Positions 52,936 to 63,833 of a stretch of 64,000 bases of DNA are shown piece after piece (the stretch's first letter is position 1; each line of letters begins with the position of its first letter). The notes below the pieces were generated by a model. That model saw only the letters and a program-made list of their open reading frames with translations, was not told the origin of the DNA and made no database searches. The translations under genes were made by a program, and so were the position numbers. Location of the stretch: assembly GCA_947646735.1 (NCBI GenBank), contig CANTFK010000666.1:496001-560000 (forward strand), written 5' to 3'. The DNA comes from Peronospora farinosa. Taxonomy: Eukaryota; Oomycota; Peronosporomycetes; Peronosporales; Peronosporaceae.

Positions 52936-53400
52936 AATCCTTTGCTGCCACCACAACAAAATCCTGCCACGCCTGCTCACACGCTGTCGTTTCTGCTGCT
53001 GTTTGCTGGTCTCATACGTCCAAAAGACACCATCACGGCTGATGGTCCGTCGTCGTTCATTCCACCAAGCAGCTCAACATTTGCTTGACACCTTGCCGAC
53101 GACTTTGGTTATGTGTTGCCTCATCATTGAGCTCATAGACGATTGGCAGATAGCCGTAATATTCGGGAGGCAGCAGCAGGCTGAAGCGCATGGTGGAGGT
53201 GATGGATGACGCAAGAAAGATGTCAAATTGTACGGTGATGTGAGTCGAAGGCAGGTGTCGGTGCGTACTGCCCGATTGTGTGTGGCCTGTGTGGGGGTCC
53301 GTGTAGGACGGTGTATGCGTATTAGACTTTGTACGTCATTGGTGTCTAGAATACTGTAAATTCGTTTTTTGTGATGTGTGGTGATGATAGTGGCGAGCCT

Positions 53401-53482
53401 GTCAGTTTGCCCGAGTGGTCTAAGGGGTTACGTTCAGGTCGTAATGTTTTCGAACGCGTGGGTTCAAATCCCACAGCTGACA
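53401..53482 (+). tRNA. tRNA-Leu (CAG), array copy 10
   Basis: Next copy 549 bp on. Spacer tract ACTCTCCAAACA. 5' flank CGAGCC. Confidence 0.93.
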
Positions 53483-53949
53483 AATCCTTTGCTGCCACCA
53501 CAACAAAATCCTGCCACGCCTGCTCACACGCTGTCGTTTCTGCTGCTGTTTGCTGGTCTCATACTCTCCAAACAGACACCATCACGGCTGATGGTCCGTC
53601 GTCGTTCATTCCACCAAGCAGCTCAACATTTGCTTGACACCTTGCCGACGACTTTGGTTATGTGTTGCCTCATCATTGAGCTCATAGACGATTGGCAGAT
53701 AGCCGTAATATTCGGGAGGCAGCAGCAGGCTGAAGCGCATGGTGAATGTGATGGATGACGCAAGAAAGATGTCAAATTGTACGGTGATGTGAGTCGAAGG
53801 CAGGTGTCGGTGCGTACTGCCCGATTGTGTGTGGCCTGTGTGGGGGTCCGTGTAGGACGGTGTATGCGTATTAGACTTTGTACGTCATTGGTGTCTAGAA
53901 TACTGTAAATTCGTTTTTTGTGATGTGTGGTGATGATAGTGGCGAGCCT

Positions 53950-54031
53950 GTCAGTTTGCCCGAGTGGTCTAAGGGGTTACGTTCAGGTCGTAATGTTTTC
54001 GAACGCGTGGGTTCAAATCCCACAGCTGACA
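53950..54031 (+). tRNA. tRNA-Leu (CAG), array copy 11
   Basis: Next copy 549 bp on. Spacer tract ACTCTCGCAAAA, the only one with CTCGC. 5' flank CGAGCC. Confidence 0.93.
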
Positions 54032-54498
54032 AATCCTTTGCTGCCACCACAACAAAATCCTGCCACGCCTGCTCACACGCTGTCGTTTCTGCTGCTGTTT
54101 GCTGGTCTCATACTCTCGCAAAAGACACCATCACGGCTGATGGTCCGTCGTCGTTCATTCCACCAAGCAGCTCAACATTTGCTTGACACCTTGCCGACGA
54201 CTTTGGTTATGTGTTGCCTCATCATTGAGCTCATAGACGATTGGCAGATAGCCGTAATATTCGGGAGGCAGCAGCAGGCTGAAGCGCATGGTGAATGTGA
54301 TGGATGACGCAAGAAAGATGTCAAATTGTACGGTGATGTGAGTCGAAGGCAGGTGTCGGTGCGTACTGCCCGATTGTGTGTGGCCTGTGTGGGGGTCCGT
54401 GTAGGACGGTGTATGCGTATTAGACTTTGTACGTCATTGGTGTCTAGAATACTGTAAATTCGTTTTTTGTGATGTGTGGTGATGATAGTGGCGAGCCT

Positions 54499-54580
54499 GT
54501 CAGTTTGCCCGAGTGGTCTAAGGGGTTACGTTCAGGTCGTAATGTTTTCGAACGCGTGGGTTCAAATCCCACAGCTGACA
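54499..54580 (+). tRNA. tRNA-Leu (CAG), array copy 12
   Basis: Next copy 545 bp on. Spacer tract CCTCCAA; the uniform part of the array begins here. 5' flank CGAGCC. Confidence 0.93.
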
Positions 54581-55043
54581 AATCCTTTGCTGCCACCACA
54601 ACAAAATCCTGCCACGCCTGCTCACACGCTGTCGTTTCTGCTGCTGTTTGCTGGTCTCATCCTCCAAGACACCATCACGGCTGATGGTCCGTCGTCGTTC
54701 ATTCCACCAAGCAGCTCAACATTTGCTTGACACCTTGCCGACGACTTTGGTTATGTGTTGCCTCATCATTGAGCTCATAGACGATTGGCAGATAGCCGTA
54801 ATATTCGGGAGGCAGCAGCAGGCTGAAGCGCATGGTGAATGTGATGGATGACGCAAGAAAGATGTCAAATTGTACGGTGATGTGAGTCGAAGGCAGGTGT
54901 CGGTGCGTACTGCCCGATTGTGTGTGGCCTGTGTGGGGGTCCGTGTAGGACGGTGTATGCGTATTAGACTTTGTACGTCATTGGTGTCTAGAATACTGTA
55001 AATTCGTTTTTTGTGATGTGTGGTGATGATAGTGGCGAGGCCT

Positions 55044-55125
55044 GTCAGTTTGCCCGAGTGGTCTAAGGGGTTACGTTCAGGTCGTAATGTTTTCGAACGC
55101 GTGGGTTCAAATCCCACAGCTGACA
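55044..55125 (+). tRNA. tRNA-Leu (CAG), array copy 13
   Basis: Next copy 544 bp on. Spacer tract CCTCCAA. 5' flank CGAGGCC. Confidence 0.93.
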
Positions 55126-55587
55126 AATCCTTTGCTGCCACCACAACAAAATCCTGCCACGCCTGCTCACACGCTGTCGTTTCTGCTGCTGTTTGCTGGT
55201 CTCATCCTCCAAGACACCATCACGGCTGATGGTCCGTCGTCGTTCATTCCACCAAGCAGCTCAACATTTGCTTGACACCTTGCCGACGACTTTGGTTATG
55301 TGTTGCCTCATCATTGAGCTCATAGACGATTGGCAGATAGCCGTAATATTCGGGAGGCAGCAGCAGGCTGAAGCGCATGGTGAATGTGATGGATGACGCA
55401 AGAAAGATGTCAAATTGTACGGTGATGTGAGTCGAAGGCAGGTGTCGGTGCGTACTGCCCGATTGTGTGTGGCCTGTGTGGGGGTCCGTGTAGGACGGTG
55501 TATGCGTATTAGACTTTGTACGTCATTGGTGTCTAGAATACTGTAAATTCGTTTTTTGTGATGTGTGGTGATGATAGTGGCGAGCCT

Positions 55588-55669
55588 GTCAGTTTGCCCG
55601 AGTGGTCTAAGGGGTTACGTTCAGGTCGTAATGTTTTCGAACGCGTGGGTTCAAATCCCACAGCTGACA
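55588..55669 (+). tRNA. tRNA-Leu (CAG), array copy 14
   Basis: Next copy 544 bp on. Spacer tract ACTCCAA, first of five in a row. 5' flank CGAGCC. Confidence 0.93.
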
Positions 55670-56131
55670 AATCCTTTGCTGCCACCACAACAAAATCCTG
55701 CCACGCCTGCTCACACGCTGTCGTTTCTGCTGCTGTTTGCTGGTCTCATACTCCAAGACACCATCACGGCTGATGGTCCGTCGTCGTTCATTCCACCAAG
55801 CAGCTCAACATTTGCTTGACACCTTGCCGACGACTTTGGTTATGTGTTGCCTCATCATTGAGCTCATAGACGATTGGCAGATAGCCGTAATATTCGGGAG
55901 GCAGCAGCAGGCTGAAGCGCATGGTGAATGTGATGGATGACGCAAGAAAGATGTCAAATTGTACGGTGATGTGAGTCGAAGGCAGGTGTCGGTGCGTACT
56001 GCCCGATTGTGTGTGGCCTGTGTGGGGGTCCGTGTAGGACGGTGTATGCGTATTAGACTTTGTACGTCATTGGTGTCTAGAATACTGTAAATTCGTTTTT
56101 TGTGATGTGTGGTGATGATAGTGGCGAGCCT

Positions 56132-56213
56132 GTCAGTTTGCCCGAGTGGTCTAAGGGGTTACGTTCAGGTCGTAATGTTTTCGAACGCGTGGGTTCAAAT
56201 CCCACAGCTGACA
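56132..56213 (+). tRNA. tRNA-Leu (CAG), array copy 15
   Basis: Next copy 544 bp on. Spacer tract ACTCCAA. 5' flank CGAGCC. Confidence 0.93.
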
Positions 56214-56675
56214 AATCCTTTGCTGCCACCACAACAAAATCCTGCCACGCCTGCTCACACGCTGTCGTTTCTGCTGCTGTTTGCTGGTCTCATACTCCAA
56301 GACACCATCACGGCTGATGGTCCGTCGTCGTTCATTCCACCAAGCAGCTCAACATTTGCTTGACACCTTGCCGACGACTTTGGTTATGTGTTGCCTCATC
56401 ATTGAGCTCATAGACGATTGGCAGATAGCCGTAATATTCGGGAGGCAGCAGCAGGCTGAAGCGCATGGTGAATGTGATGGATGACGCAAGAAAGATGTCA
56501 AATTGTACGGTGATGTGAGTCGAAGGCAGGTGTCGGTGCGTACTGCCCGATTGTGTGTGGCCTGTGTGGGGGTCCGTGTAGGACGGTGTATGCGTATTAG
56601 ACTTTGTACGTCATTGGTGTCTAGAATACTGTAAATTCGTTTTTTGTGATGTGTGGTGATGATAGTGGCGAGCCT

Positions 56676-56757
56676 GTCAGTTTGCCCGAGTGGTCTAAGG
56701 GGTTACGTTCAGGTCGTAATGTTTTCGAACGCGTGGGTTCAAATCCCACAGCTGACA
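56676..56757 (+). tRNA. tRNA-Leu (CAG), array copy 16
   Basis: Next copy 545 bp on. Spacer tract ACTCCAA. 5' flank CGAGCC. Confidence 0.93.
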
Positions 56758-57220
56758 AATCCTTTGCTGCCACCACAACAAAATCCTGCCACGCCTGCTC
56801 ACACGCTGTCGTTTCTGCTGCTGTTTGCTGGTCTCATACTCCAAGACACCATCACGGCTGATGGTCCGTCGTCGTTCATTCCACCAAGCAGCTCAACATT
56901 TGCTTGACACCTTGCCGACGACTTTGGTTATGTGTTGCCTCATCATTGAGCTCATAGACGATTGGCAGATAGCCGTAATATTCGGGAGGCAGCAGCAGGC
57001 TGAAGCGCATGGTGAATGTGATGGATGACGCAAGAAAGATGTCAAATTGTACGGTGATGTGAGTCGAAGGCAGGTGTCGGTGCGTACTGCCCGATTGTGT
57101 GTGGCCTGTGTGGGGGTCCGTGTAGGACGGTGTATGCGTATTAGACTTTGTACGTCATTGGTGTCTAGAATACTGTAAATTCGTTTTTTGTGATGTGTGG
57201 TGATGATAGTGGCGAGGCCT

Positions 57221-57302
57221 GTCAGTTTGCCCGAGTGGTCTAAGGGGTTACGTTCAGGTCGTAATGTTTTCGAACGCGTGGGTTCAAATCCCACAGCTGA
57301 CA
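57221..57302 (+). tRNA. tRNA-Leu (CAG), array copy 17
   Basis: Next copy 544 bp on. Spacer tract ACTCCAA. 5' flank CGAGGCC. Confidence 0.93.
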
Positions 57303-57764
57303 AATCCTTTGCTGCCACCACAACAAAATCCTGCCACGCCTGCTCACACGCTGTCGTTTCTGCTGCTGTTTGCTGGTCTCATACTCCAAGACACCATCAC
57401 GGCTGATGGTCCGTCGTCGTTCATTCCACCAAGCAGCTCAACATTTGCTTGACACCTTGCCGACGACTTTGGTTATGTGTTGCCTCATCATTGAGCTCAT
57501 AGACGATTGGCAGATAGCCGTAATATTCGGGAGGCAGCAGCAGGCTGAAGCGCATGGTGAATGTGATGGATGACGCAAGAAAGATGTCAAATTGTACGGT
57601 GATGTGAGTCGAAGGCAGGTGTCGGTGCGTACTGCCCGATTGTGTGTGGCCTGTGTGGGGGTCCGTGTAGGACGGTGTATGCGTATTAGACTTTGTACGT
57701 CATTGGTGTCTAGAATACTGTAAATTCGTTTTTTGTGATGTGTGGTGATGATAGTGGCGAGCCT

Positions 57765-57846
57765 GTCAGTTTGCCCGAGTGGTCTAAGGGGTTACGTTCA
57801 GGTCGTAATGTTTTCGAACGCGTGGGTTCAAATCCCACAGCTGACA
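57765..57846 (+). tRNA. tRNA-Leu (CAG), array copy 18
   Basis: Next copy 545 bp on. Spacer tract ACTCCAA. 5' flank CGAGCC. Confidence 0.93.
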
Positions 57847-58309
57847 AATCCTTTGCTGCCACCACAACAAAATCCTGCCACGCCTGCTCACACGCTGTCG
57901 TTTCTGCTGCTGTTTGCTGGTCTCATACTCCAAGACACCATCACGGCTGATGGTCCGTCGTCGTTCATTCCACCAAGCAGCTCAACATTTGCTTGACACC
58001 TTGCCGACGACTTTGGTTATGTGTTGCCTCATCATTGAGCTCATAGACGATTGGCAGATAGCCGTAATATTCGGGAGGCAGCAGCAGGCTGAAGCGCATG
58101 GTGAATGTGATGGATGACGCAAGAAAGATGTCAAATTGTACGGTGATGTGAGTCGAAGGCAGGTGTCGGTGCGTACTGCCCGATTGTGTGTGGCCTGTGT
58201 GGGGGTCCGTGTAGGACGGTGTATGCGTATTAGACTTTGTACGTCATTGGTGTCTAGAATACTGTAAATTCGTTTTTTGTGATGTGTGGTGATGATAGTG
58301 GCGAGGCCT

Positions 58310-58391
58310 GTCAGTTTGCCCGAGTGGTCTAAGGGGTTACGTTCAGGTCGTAATGTTTTCGAACGCGTGGGTTCAAATCCCACAGCTGACA
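58310..58391 (+). tRNA. tRNA-Leu (CAG), array copy 19
   Basis: Next copy 545 bp on. Spacer tract CCTCCAA. 5' flank CGAGGCC. Confidence 0.93.
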
Positions 58392-58854
58392 AATCCTTTG
58401 CTGCCACCACAACAAAATCCTGCCACGCCTGCTCACACGCTGTCGTTTCTGCTGCTGTTTGCTGGTCTCATCCTCCAAGACACCATCACGGCTGATGGTC
58501 CGTCGTCGTTCATTCCACCAAGCAGCTCAACATTTGCTTGACACCTTGCCGACGACTTTGGTTATGTGTTGCCTCATCATTGAGCTCATAGACGATTGGC
58601 AGATAGCCGTAATATTCGGGAGGCAGCAGCAGGCTGAAGCGCATGGTGAATGTGATGGATGACGCAAGAAAGATGTCAAATTGTACGGTGATGTGAGTCG
58701 AAGGCAGGTGTCGGTGCGTACTGCCCGATTGTGTGTGGCCTGTGTGGGGGTCCGTGTAGGACGGTGTATGCGTATTAGACTTTGTACGTCATTGGTGTCT
58801 AGAATACTGTAAATTCGTTTTTTGTGATGTGTGGTGATGATAGTGGCGAGGCCT

Positions 58855-58936
58855 GTCAGTTTGCCCGAGTGGTCTAAGGGGTTACGTTCAGGTCGTAATG
58901 TTTTCGAACGCGTGGGTTCAAATCCCACAGCTGACA
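58855..58936 (+). tRNA. tRNA-Leu (CAG), array copy 20
   Basis: Next copy 544 bp on. Spacer tract CCTCCAA. 5' flank CGAGGCC. Confidence 0.93.
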
Positions 58937-59398
58937 AATCCTTTGCTGCCACCACAACAAAATCCTGCCACGCCTGCTCACACGCTGTCGTTTCTGCTGC
59001 TGTTTGCTGGTCTCATCCTCCAAGACACCATCACGGCTGATGGTCCGTCGTCGTTCATTCCACCAAGCAGCTCAACATTTGCTTGACACCTTGCCGACGA
59101 CTTTGGTTATGTGTTGCCTCATCATTGAGCTCATAGACGATTGGCAGATAGCCGTAATATTCGGGAGGCAGCAGCAGGCTGAAGCGCATGGTGAATGTGA
59201 TGGATGACGCAAGAAAGATGTCAAATTGTACGGTGATGTGAGTCGAAGGCAGGTGTCGGTGCGTACTGCCCGATTGTGTGTGGCCTGTGTGGGGGTCCGT
59301 GTAGGACGGTGTATGCGTATTAGACTTTGTACGTCATTGGTGTCTAGAATACTGTAAATTCGTTTTTTGTGATGTGTGGTGATGATAGTGTCGAGGCT

Positions 59399-59480
59399 GT
59401 CAGTTTGCCCGAGTGGTCTAAGGGGTTACGTTCAGGTCGTAATGTTTTCGAACGCGTGGGTTCAAATCCCACAGCTGACA
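59399..59480 (+). tRNA. tRNA-Leu (CAG), array copy 21
   Basis: Next copy 545 bp on. Spacer tract CCTCCAA. 5' flank TCGAGGC, as in copy 2 about 10.4 kb away. Confidence 0.93.
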
Positions 59481-59943
59481 AATCCTTTGCTGCCACCACA
59501 ACAAAATCCTGCCACGCCTGCTCACACGCTGTCGTTTCTGCTGCTGTTTGCTGGTCTCATCCTCCAAGACACCATCACGGCTGATGGTCCGTCGTCGTTC
59601 ATTCCACCAAGCAGCTCAACATTTGCTTGACACCTTGCCGACGACTTTGGTTATGTGTTGCCTCATCATTGAGCTCATAGACGATTGGCAGATAGCCGTA
59701 ATATTCGGGAGGCAGCAGCAGGCTGAAGCGCATGGTGAATGTGATGGATGACGCAAGAAAGATGTCAAATTGTACGGTGATGTGAGTCGAAGGCAGGTGT
59801 CGGTGCGTACTGCCCGATTGTGTGTGGCCTGTGTGGGGGTCCGTGTAGGACGGTGTATGCGTATTAGACTTTGTACGTCATTGGTGTCTAGAATACTGTA
59901 AATTCGTTTTTTGTGATGTGTGGTGATGATAGTGGCGAGGCCT

Positions 59944-60025
59944 GTCAGTTTGCCCGAGTGGTCTAAGGGGTTACGTTCAGGTCGTAATGTTTTCGAACGC
60001 GTGGGTTCAAATCCCACAGCTGACA
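59944..60025 (+). tRNA. tRNA-Leu (CAG), array copy 22
   Basis: Next copy 544 bp on. Spacer tract ACTCCAA. 5' flank CGAGGCC, the last of this type. Confidence 0.93.
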
Positions 60026-60487
60026 AATCCTTTGCTGCCACCACAACAAAATCCTGCCACGCCTGCTCACACGCTGTCGTTTCTGCTGCTGTTTGCTGGT
60101 CTCATACTCCAAGACACCATCACGGCTGATGGTCCGTCGTCGTTCATTCCACCAAGCAGCTCAACATTTGCTTGACACCTTGCCGACGACTTTGGTTATG
60201 TGTTGCCTCATCATTGAGCTCATAGACGATTGGCAGATAGCCGTAATATTCGGGAGGCAGCAGCAGGCTGAAGCGCATGGTGAATGTGATGGATGACGCA
60301 AGAAAGATGTCAAATTGTACGGTGATGTGAGTCGAAGGCAGGTGTCGGTGCGTACTGCCCGATTGTGTGTGGCCTGTGTGGGGGTCCGTGTAGGACGGTG
60401 TATGCGTATTAGACTTTGTACGTCATTGGTGTCTAGAATACTGTAAATTCGTTTTTTGTGATGTGTGGTGATGATAGTGGCGAGCCT

Positions 60488-60569
60488 GTCAGTTTGCCCG
60501 AGTGGTCTAAGGGGTTACGTTCAGGTCGTAATGTTTTCGAACGCGTGGGTTCAAATCCCACAGCTGACA
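60488..60569 (+). tRNA. tRNA-Leu (CAG), array copy 23
   Basis: Next copy 544 bp on. Spacer tract ACTCCAA. 5' flank CGAGCC. Confidence 0.93.
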
Positions 60570-61031
60570 AATCCTTTGCTGCCACCACAACAAAATCCTG
60601 CCACGCCTGCTCACACGCTGTCGTTTCTGCTGCTGTTTGCTGGTCTCATACTCCAAGACACCATCACGGCTGATGGTCCGTCGTCGTTCATTCCACCAAG
60701 CAGCTCAACATTTGCTTGACACCTTGCCGACGACTTTGGTTATGTGTTGCCTCATCATTGAGCTCATAGACGATTGGCAGATAGCCGTAATATTCGGGAG
60801 GCAGCAGCAGGCTGAAGCGCATGGTGAATGTGATGGATGACGCAAGAAAGATGTCAAATTGTACGGTGATGTGAGTCGAAGGCAGGTGTCGGTGCGTACT
60901 GCCCGATTGTGTGTGGCCTGTGTGGGGGTCCGTGTAGGACGGTGTATGCGTATTAGACTTTGTACGTCATTGGTGTCTAGAATACTGTAAATTCGTTTTT
61001 TGTGATGTGTGGTGATGATAGTGGCGAGCCT

Positions 61032-61113
61032 GTCAGTTTGCCCGAGTGGTCTAAGGGGTTACGTTCAGGTCGTAATGTTTTCGAACGCGTGGGTTCAAAT
61101 CCCACAGCTGACA
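61032..61113 (+). tRNA. tRNA-Leu (CAG), array copy 24
   Basis: Next copy 544 bp on. Spacer tract CCTCCAA, start of a run of five like units. 5' flank CGAGCC. Confidence 0.93.
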
Positions 61114-61575
61114 AATCCTTTGCTGCCACCACAACAAAATCCTGCCACGCCTGCTCACACGCTGTCGTTTCTGCTGCTGTTTGCTGGTCTCATCCTCCAA
61201 GACACCATCACGGCTGATGGTCCGTCGTCGTTCATTCCACCAAGCAGCTCAACATTTGCTTGACACCTTGCCGACGACTTTGGTTATGTGTTGCCTCATC
61301 ATTGAGCTCATAGACGATTGGCAGATAGCCGTAATATTCGGGAGGCAGCAGCAGGCTGAAGCGCATGGTGAATGTGATGGATGACGCAAGAAAGATGTCA
61401 AATTGTACGGTGATGTGAGTCGAAGGCAGGTGTCGGTGCGTACTGCCCGATTGTGTGTGGCCTGTGTGGGGGTCCGTGTAGGACGGTGTATGCGTATTAG
61501 ACTTTGTACGTCATTGGTGTCTAGAATACTGTAAATTCGTTTTTTGTGATGTGTGGTGATGATAGTGGCGAGCCT

Positions 61576-61657
61576 GTCAGTTTGCCCGAGTGGTCTAAGG
61601 GGTTACGTTCAGGTCGTAATGTTTTCGAACGCGTGGGTTCAAATCCCACAGCTGACA
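61576..61657 (+). tRNA. tRNA-Leu (CAG), array copy 25
   Basis: Next copy 544 bp on. Spacer tract CCTCCAA. 5' flank CGAGCC. Confidence 0.93.
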
Positions 61658-62119
61658 AATCCTTTGCTGCCACCACAACAAAATCCTGCCACGCCTGCTC
61701 ACACGCTGTCGTTTCTGCTGCTGTTTGCTGGTCTCATCCTCCAAGACACCATCACGGCTGATGGTCCGTCGTCGTTCATTCCACCAAGCAGCTCAACATT
61801 TGCTTGACACCTTGCCGACGACTTTGGTTATGTGTTGCCTCATCATTGAGCTCATAGACGATTGGCAGATAGCCGTAATATTCGGGAGGCAGCAGCAGGC
61901 TGAAGCGCATGGTGAATGTGATGGATGACGCAAGAAAGATGTCAAATTGTACGGTGATGTGAGTCGAAGGCAGGTGTCGGTGCGTACTGCCCGATTGTGT
62001 GTGGCCTGTGTGGGGGTCCGTGTAGGACGGTGTATGCGTATTAGACTTTGTACGTCATTGGTGTCTAGAATACTGTAAATTCGTTTTTTGTGATGTGTGG
62101 TGATGATAGTGGCGAGCCT

Positions 62120-62201
62120 GTCAGTTTGCCCGAGTGGTCTAAGGGGTTACGTTCAGGTCGTAATGTTTTCGAACGCGTGGGTTCAAATCCCACAGCTGAC
62201 A
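62120..62201 (+). tRNA. tRNA-Leu (CAG), array copy 26
   Basis: Next copy 544 bp on. Spacer tract CCTCCAA. 5' flank CGAGCC. Confidence 0.93.
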
Positions 62202-62663
62202 AATCCTTTGCTGCCACCACAACAAAATCCTGCCACGCCTGCTCACACGCTGTCGTTTCTGCTGCTGTTTGCTGGTCTCATCCTCCAAGACACCATCACG
62301 GCTGATGGTCCGTCGTCGTTCATTCCACCAAGCAGCTCAACATTTGCTTGACACCTTGCCGACGACTTTGGTTATGTGTTGCCTCATCATTGAGCTCATA
62401 GACGATTGGCAGATAGCCGTAATATTCGGGAGGCAGCAGCAGGCTGAAGCGCATGGTGAATGTGATGGATGACGCAAGAAAGATGTCAAATTGTACGGTG
62501 ATGTGAGTCGAAGGCAGGTGTCGGTGCGTACTGCCCGATTGTGTGTGGCCTGTGTGGGGGTCCGTGTAGGACGGTGTATGCGTATTAGACTTTGTACGTC
62601 ATTGGTGTCTAGAATACTGTAAATTCGTTTTTTGTGATGTGTGGTGATGATAGTGGCGAGCCT

Positions 62664-62745
62664 GTCAGTTTGCCCGAGTGGTCTAAGGGGTTACGTTCAG
62701 GTCGTAATGTTTTCGAACGCGTGGGTTCAAATCCCACAGCTGACA
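62664..62745 (+). tRNA. tRNA-Leu (CAG), array copy 27
   Basis: Next copy 544 bp on. Spacer tract CCTCCAA. 5' flank CGAGCC. Confidence 0.93.
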
Positions 62746-63207
62746 AATCCTTTGCTGCCACCACAACAAAATCCTGCCACGCCTGCTCACACGCTGTCGT
62801 TTCTGCTGCTGTTTGCTGGTCTCATCCTCCAAGACACCATCACGGCTGATGGTCCGTCGTCGTTCATTCCACCAAGCAGCTCAACATTTGCTTGACACCT
62901 TGCCGACGACTTTGGTTATGTGTTGCCTCATCATTGAGCTCATAGACGATTGGCAGATAGCCGTAATATTCGGGAGGCAGCAGCAGGCTGAAGCGCATGG
63001 TGAATGTGATGGATGACGCAAGAAAGATGTCAAATTGTACGGTGATGTGAGTCGAAGGCAGGTGTCGGTGCGTACTGCCCGATTGTGTGTGGCCTGTGTG
63101 GGGGTCCGTGTAGGACGGTGTATGCGTATTAGACTTTGTACGTCATTGGTGTCTAGAATACTGTAAATTCGTTTTTTGTGATGTGTGGTGATGATAGTGG
63201 CGAGCCT

Positions 63208-63289
63208 GTCAGTTTGCCCGAGTGGTCTAAGGGGTTACGTTCAGGTCGTAATGTTTTCGAACGCGTGGGTTCAAATCCCACAGCTGACA
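63208..63289 (+). tRNA. tRNA-Leu (CAG), array copy 28
   Basis: Next copy 544 bp on. Spacer tract CCTCCAA. 5' flank CGAGCC. Confidence 0.93.
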
Positions 63290-63751
63290 AATCCTTTGCT
63301 GCCACCACAACAAAATCCTGCCACGCCTGCTCACACGCTGTCGTTTCTGCTGCTGTTTGCTGGTCTCATCCTCCAAGACACCATCACGGCTGATGGTCCG
63401 TCGTCGTTCATTCCACCAAGCAGCTCAACATTTGCTTGACACCTTGCCGACGACTTTGGTTATGTGTTGCCTCATCATTGAGCTCATAGACGATTGGCAG
63501 ATAGCCGTAATATTCGGGAGGCAGCAGCAGGCTGAAGCGCATGGTGAATGTGATGGATGACGCAAGAAAGATGTCAAATTGTACGGTGATGTGAGTCGAA
63601 GGCAGGTGTCGGTGCGTACTGCCCGATTGTGTGTGGCCTGTGTGGGGGTCCGTGTAGGACGGTGTATGCGTATTAGACTTTGTACGTCATTGGTGTCTAG
63701 AATACTGTAAATTCGTTTTTTGTGATGTGTGGTGATGATAGTGGCGAGCCT

Positions 63752-63833
63752 GTCAGTTTGCCCGAGTGGTCTAAGGGGTTACGTTCAGGTCGTAATGTTT
63801 TCGAACGCGTGGGTTCAAATCCCACAGCTGACA
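63752..63833 (+). tRNA. tRNA-Leu (CAG), array copy 29
   Basis: Last copy in the window; its unit is cut by the window end at 64000. Spacer tract ACTCCAA. 5' flank CGAGCC. Confidence 0.93.

Noticed and set aside
50320..60044. Repeated 142-codon minus-strand frames (containing VGFEPTRS) in the array
   Set aside because: Antisense reading of the tRNA gives VGFEPT-like peptides. The frame exists only in units with a one-base longer 5' flank, so it is accidental.
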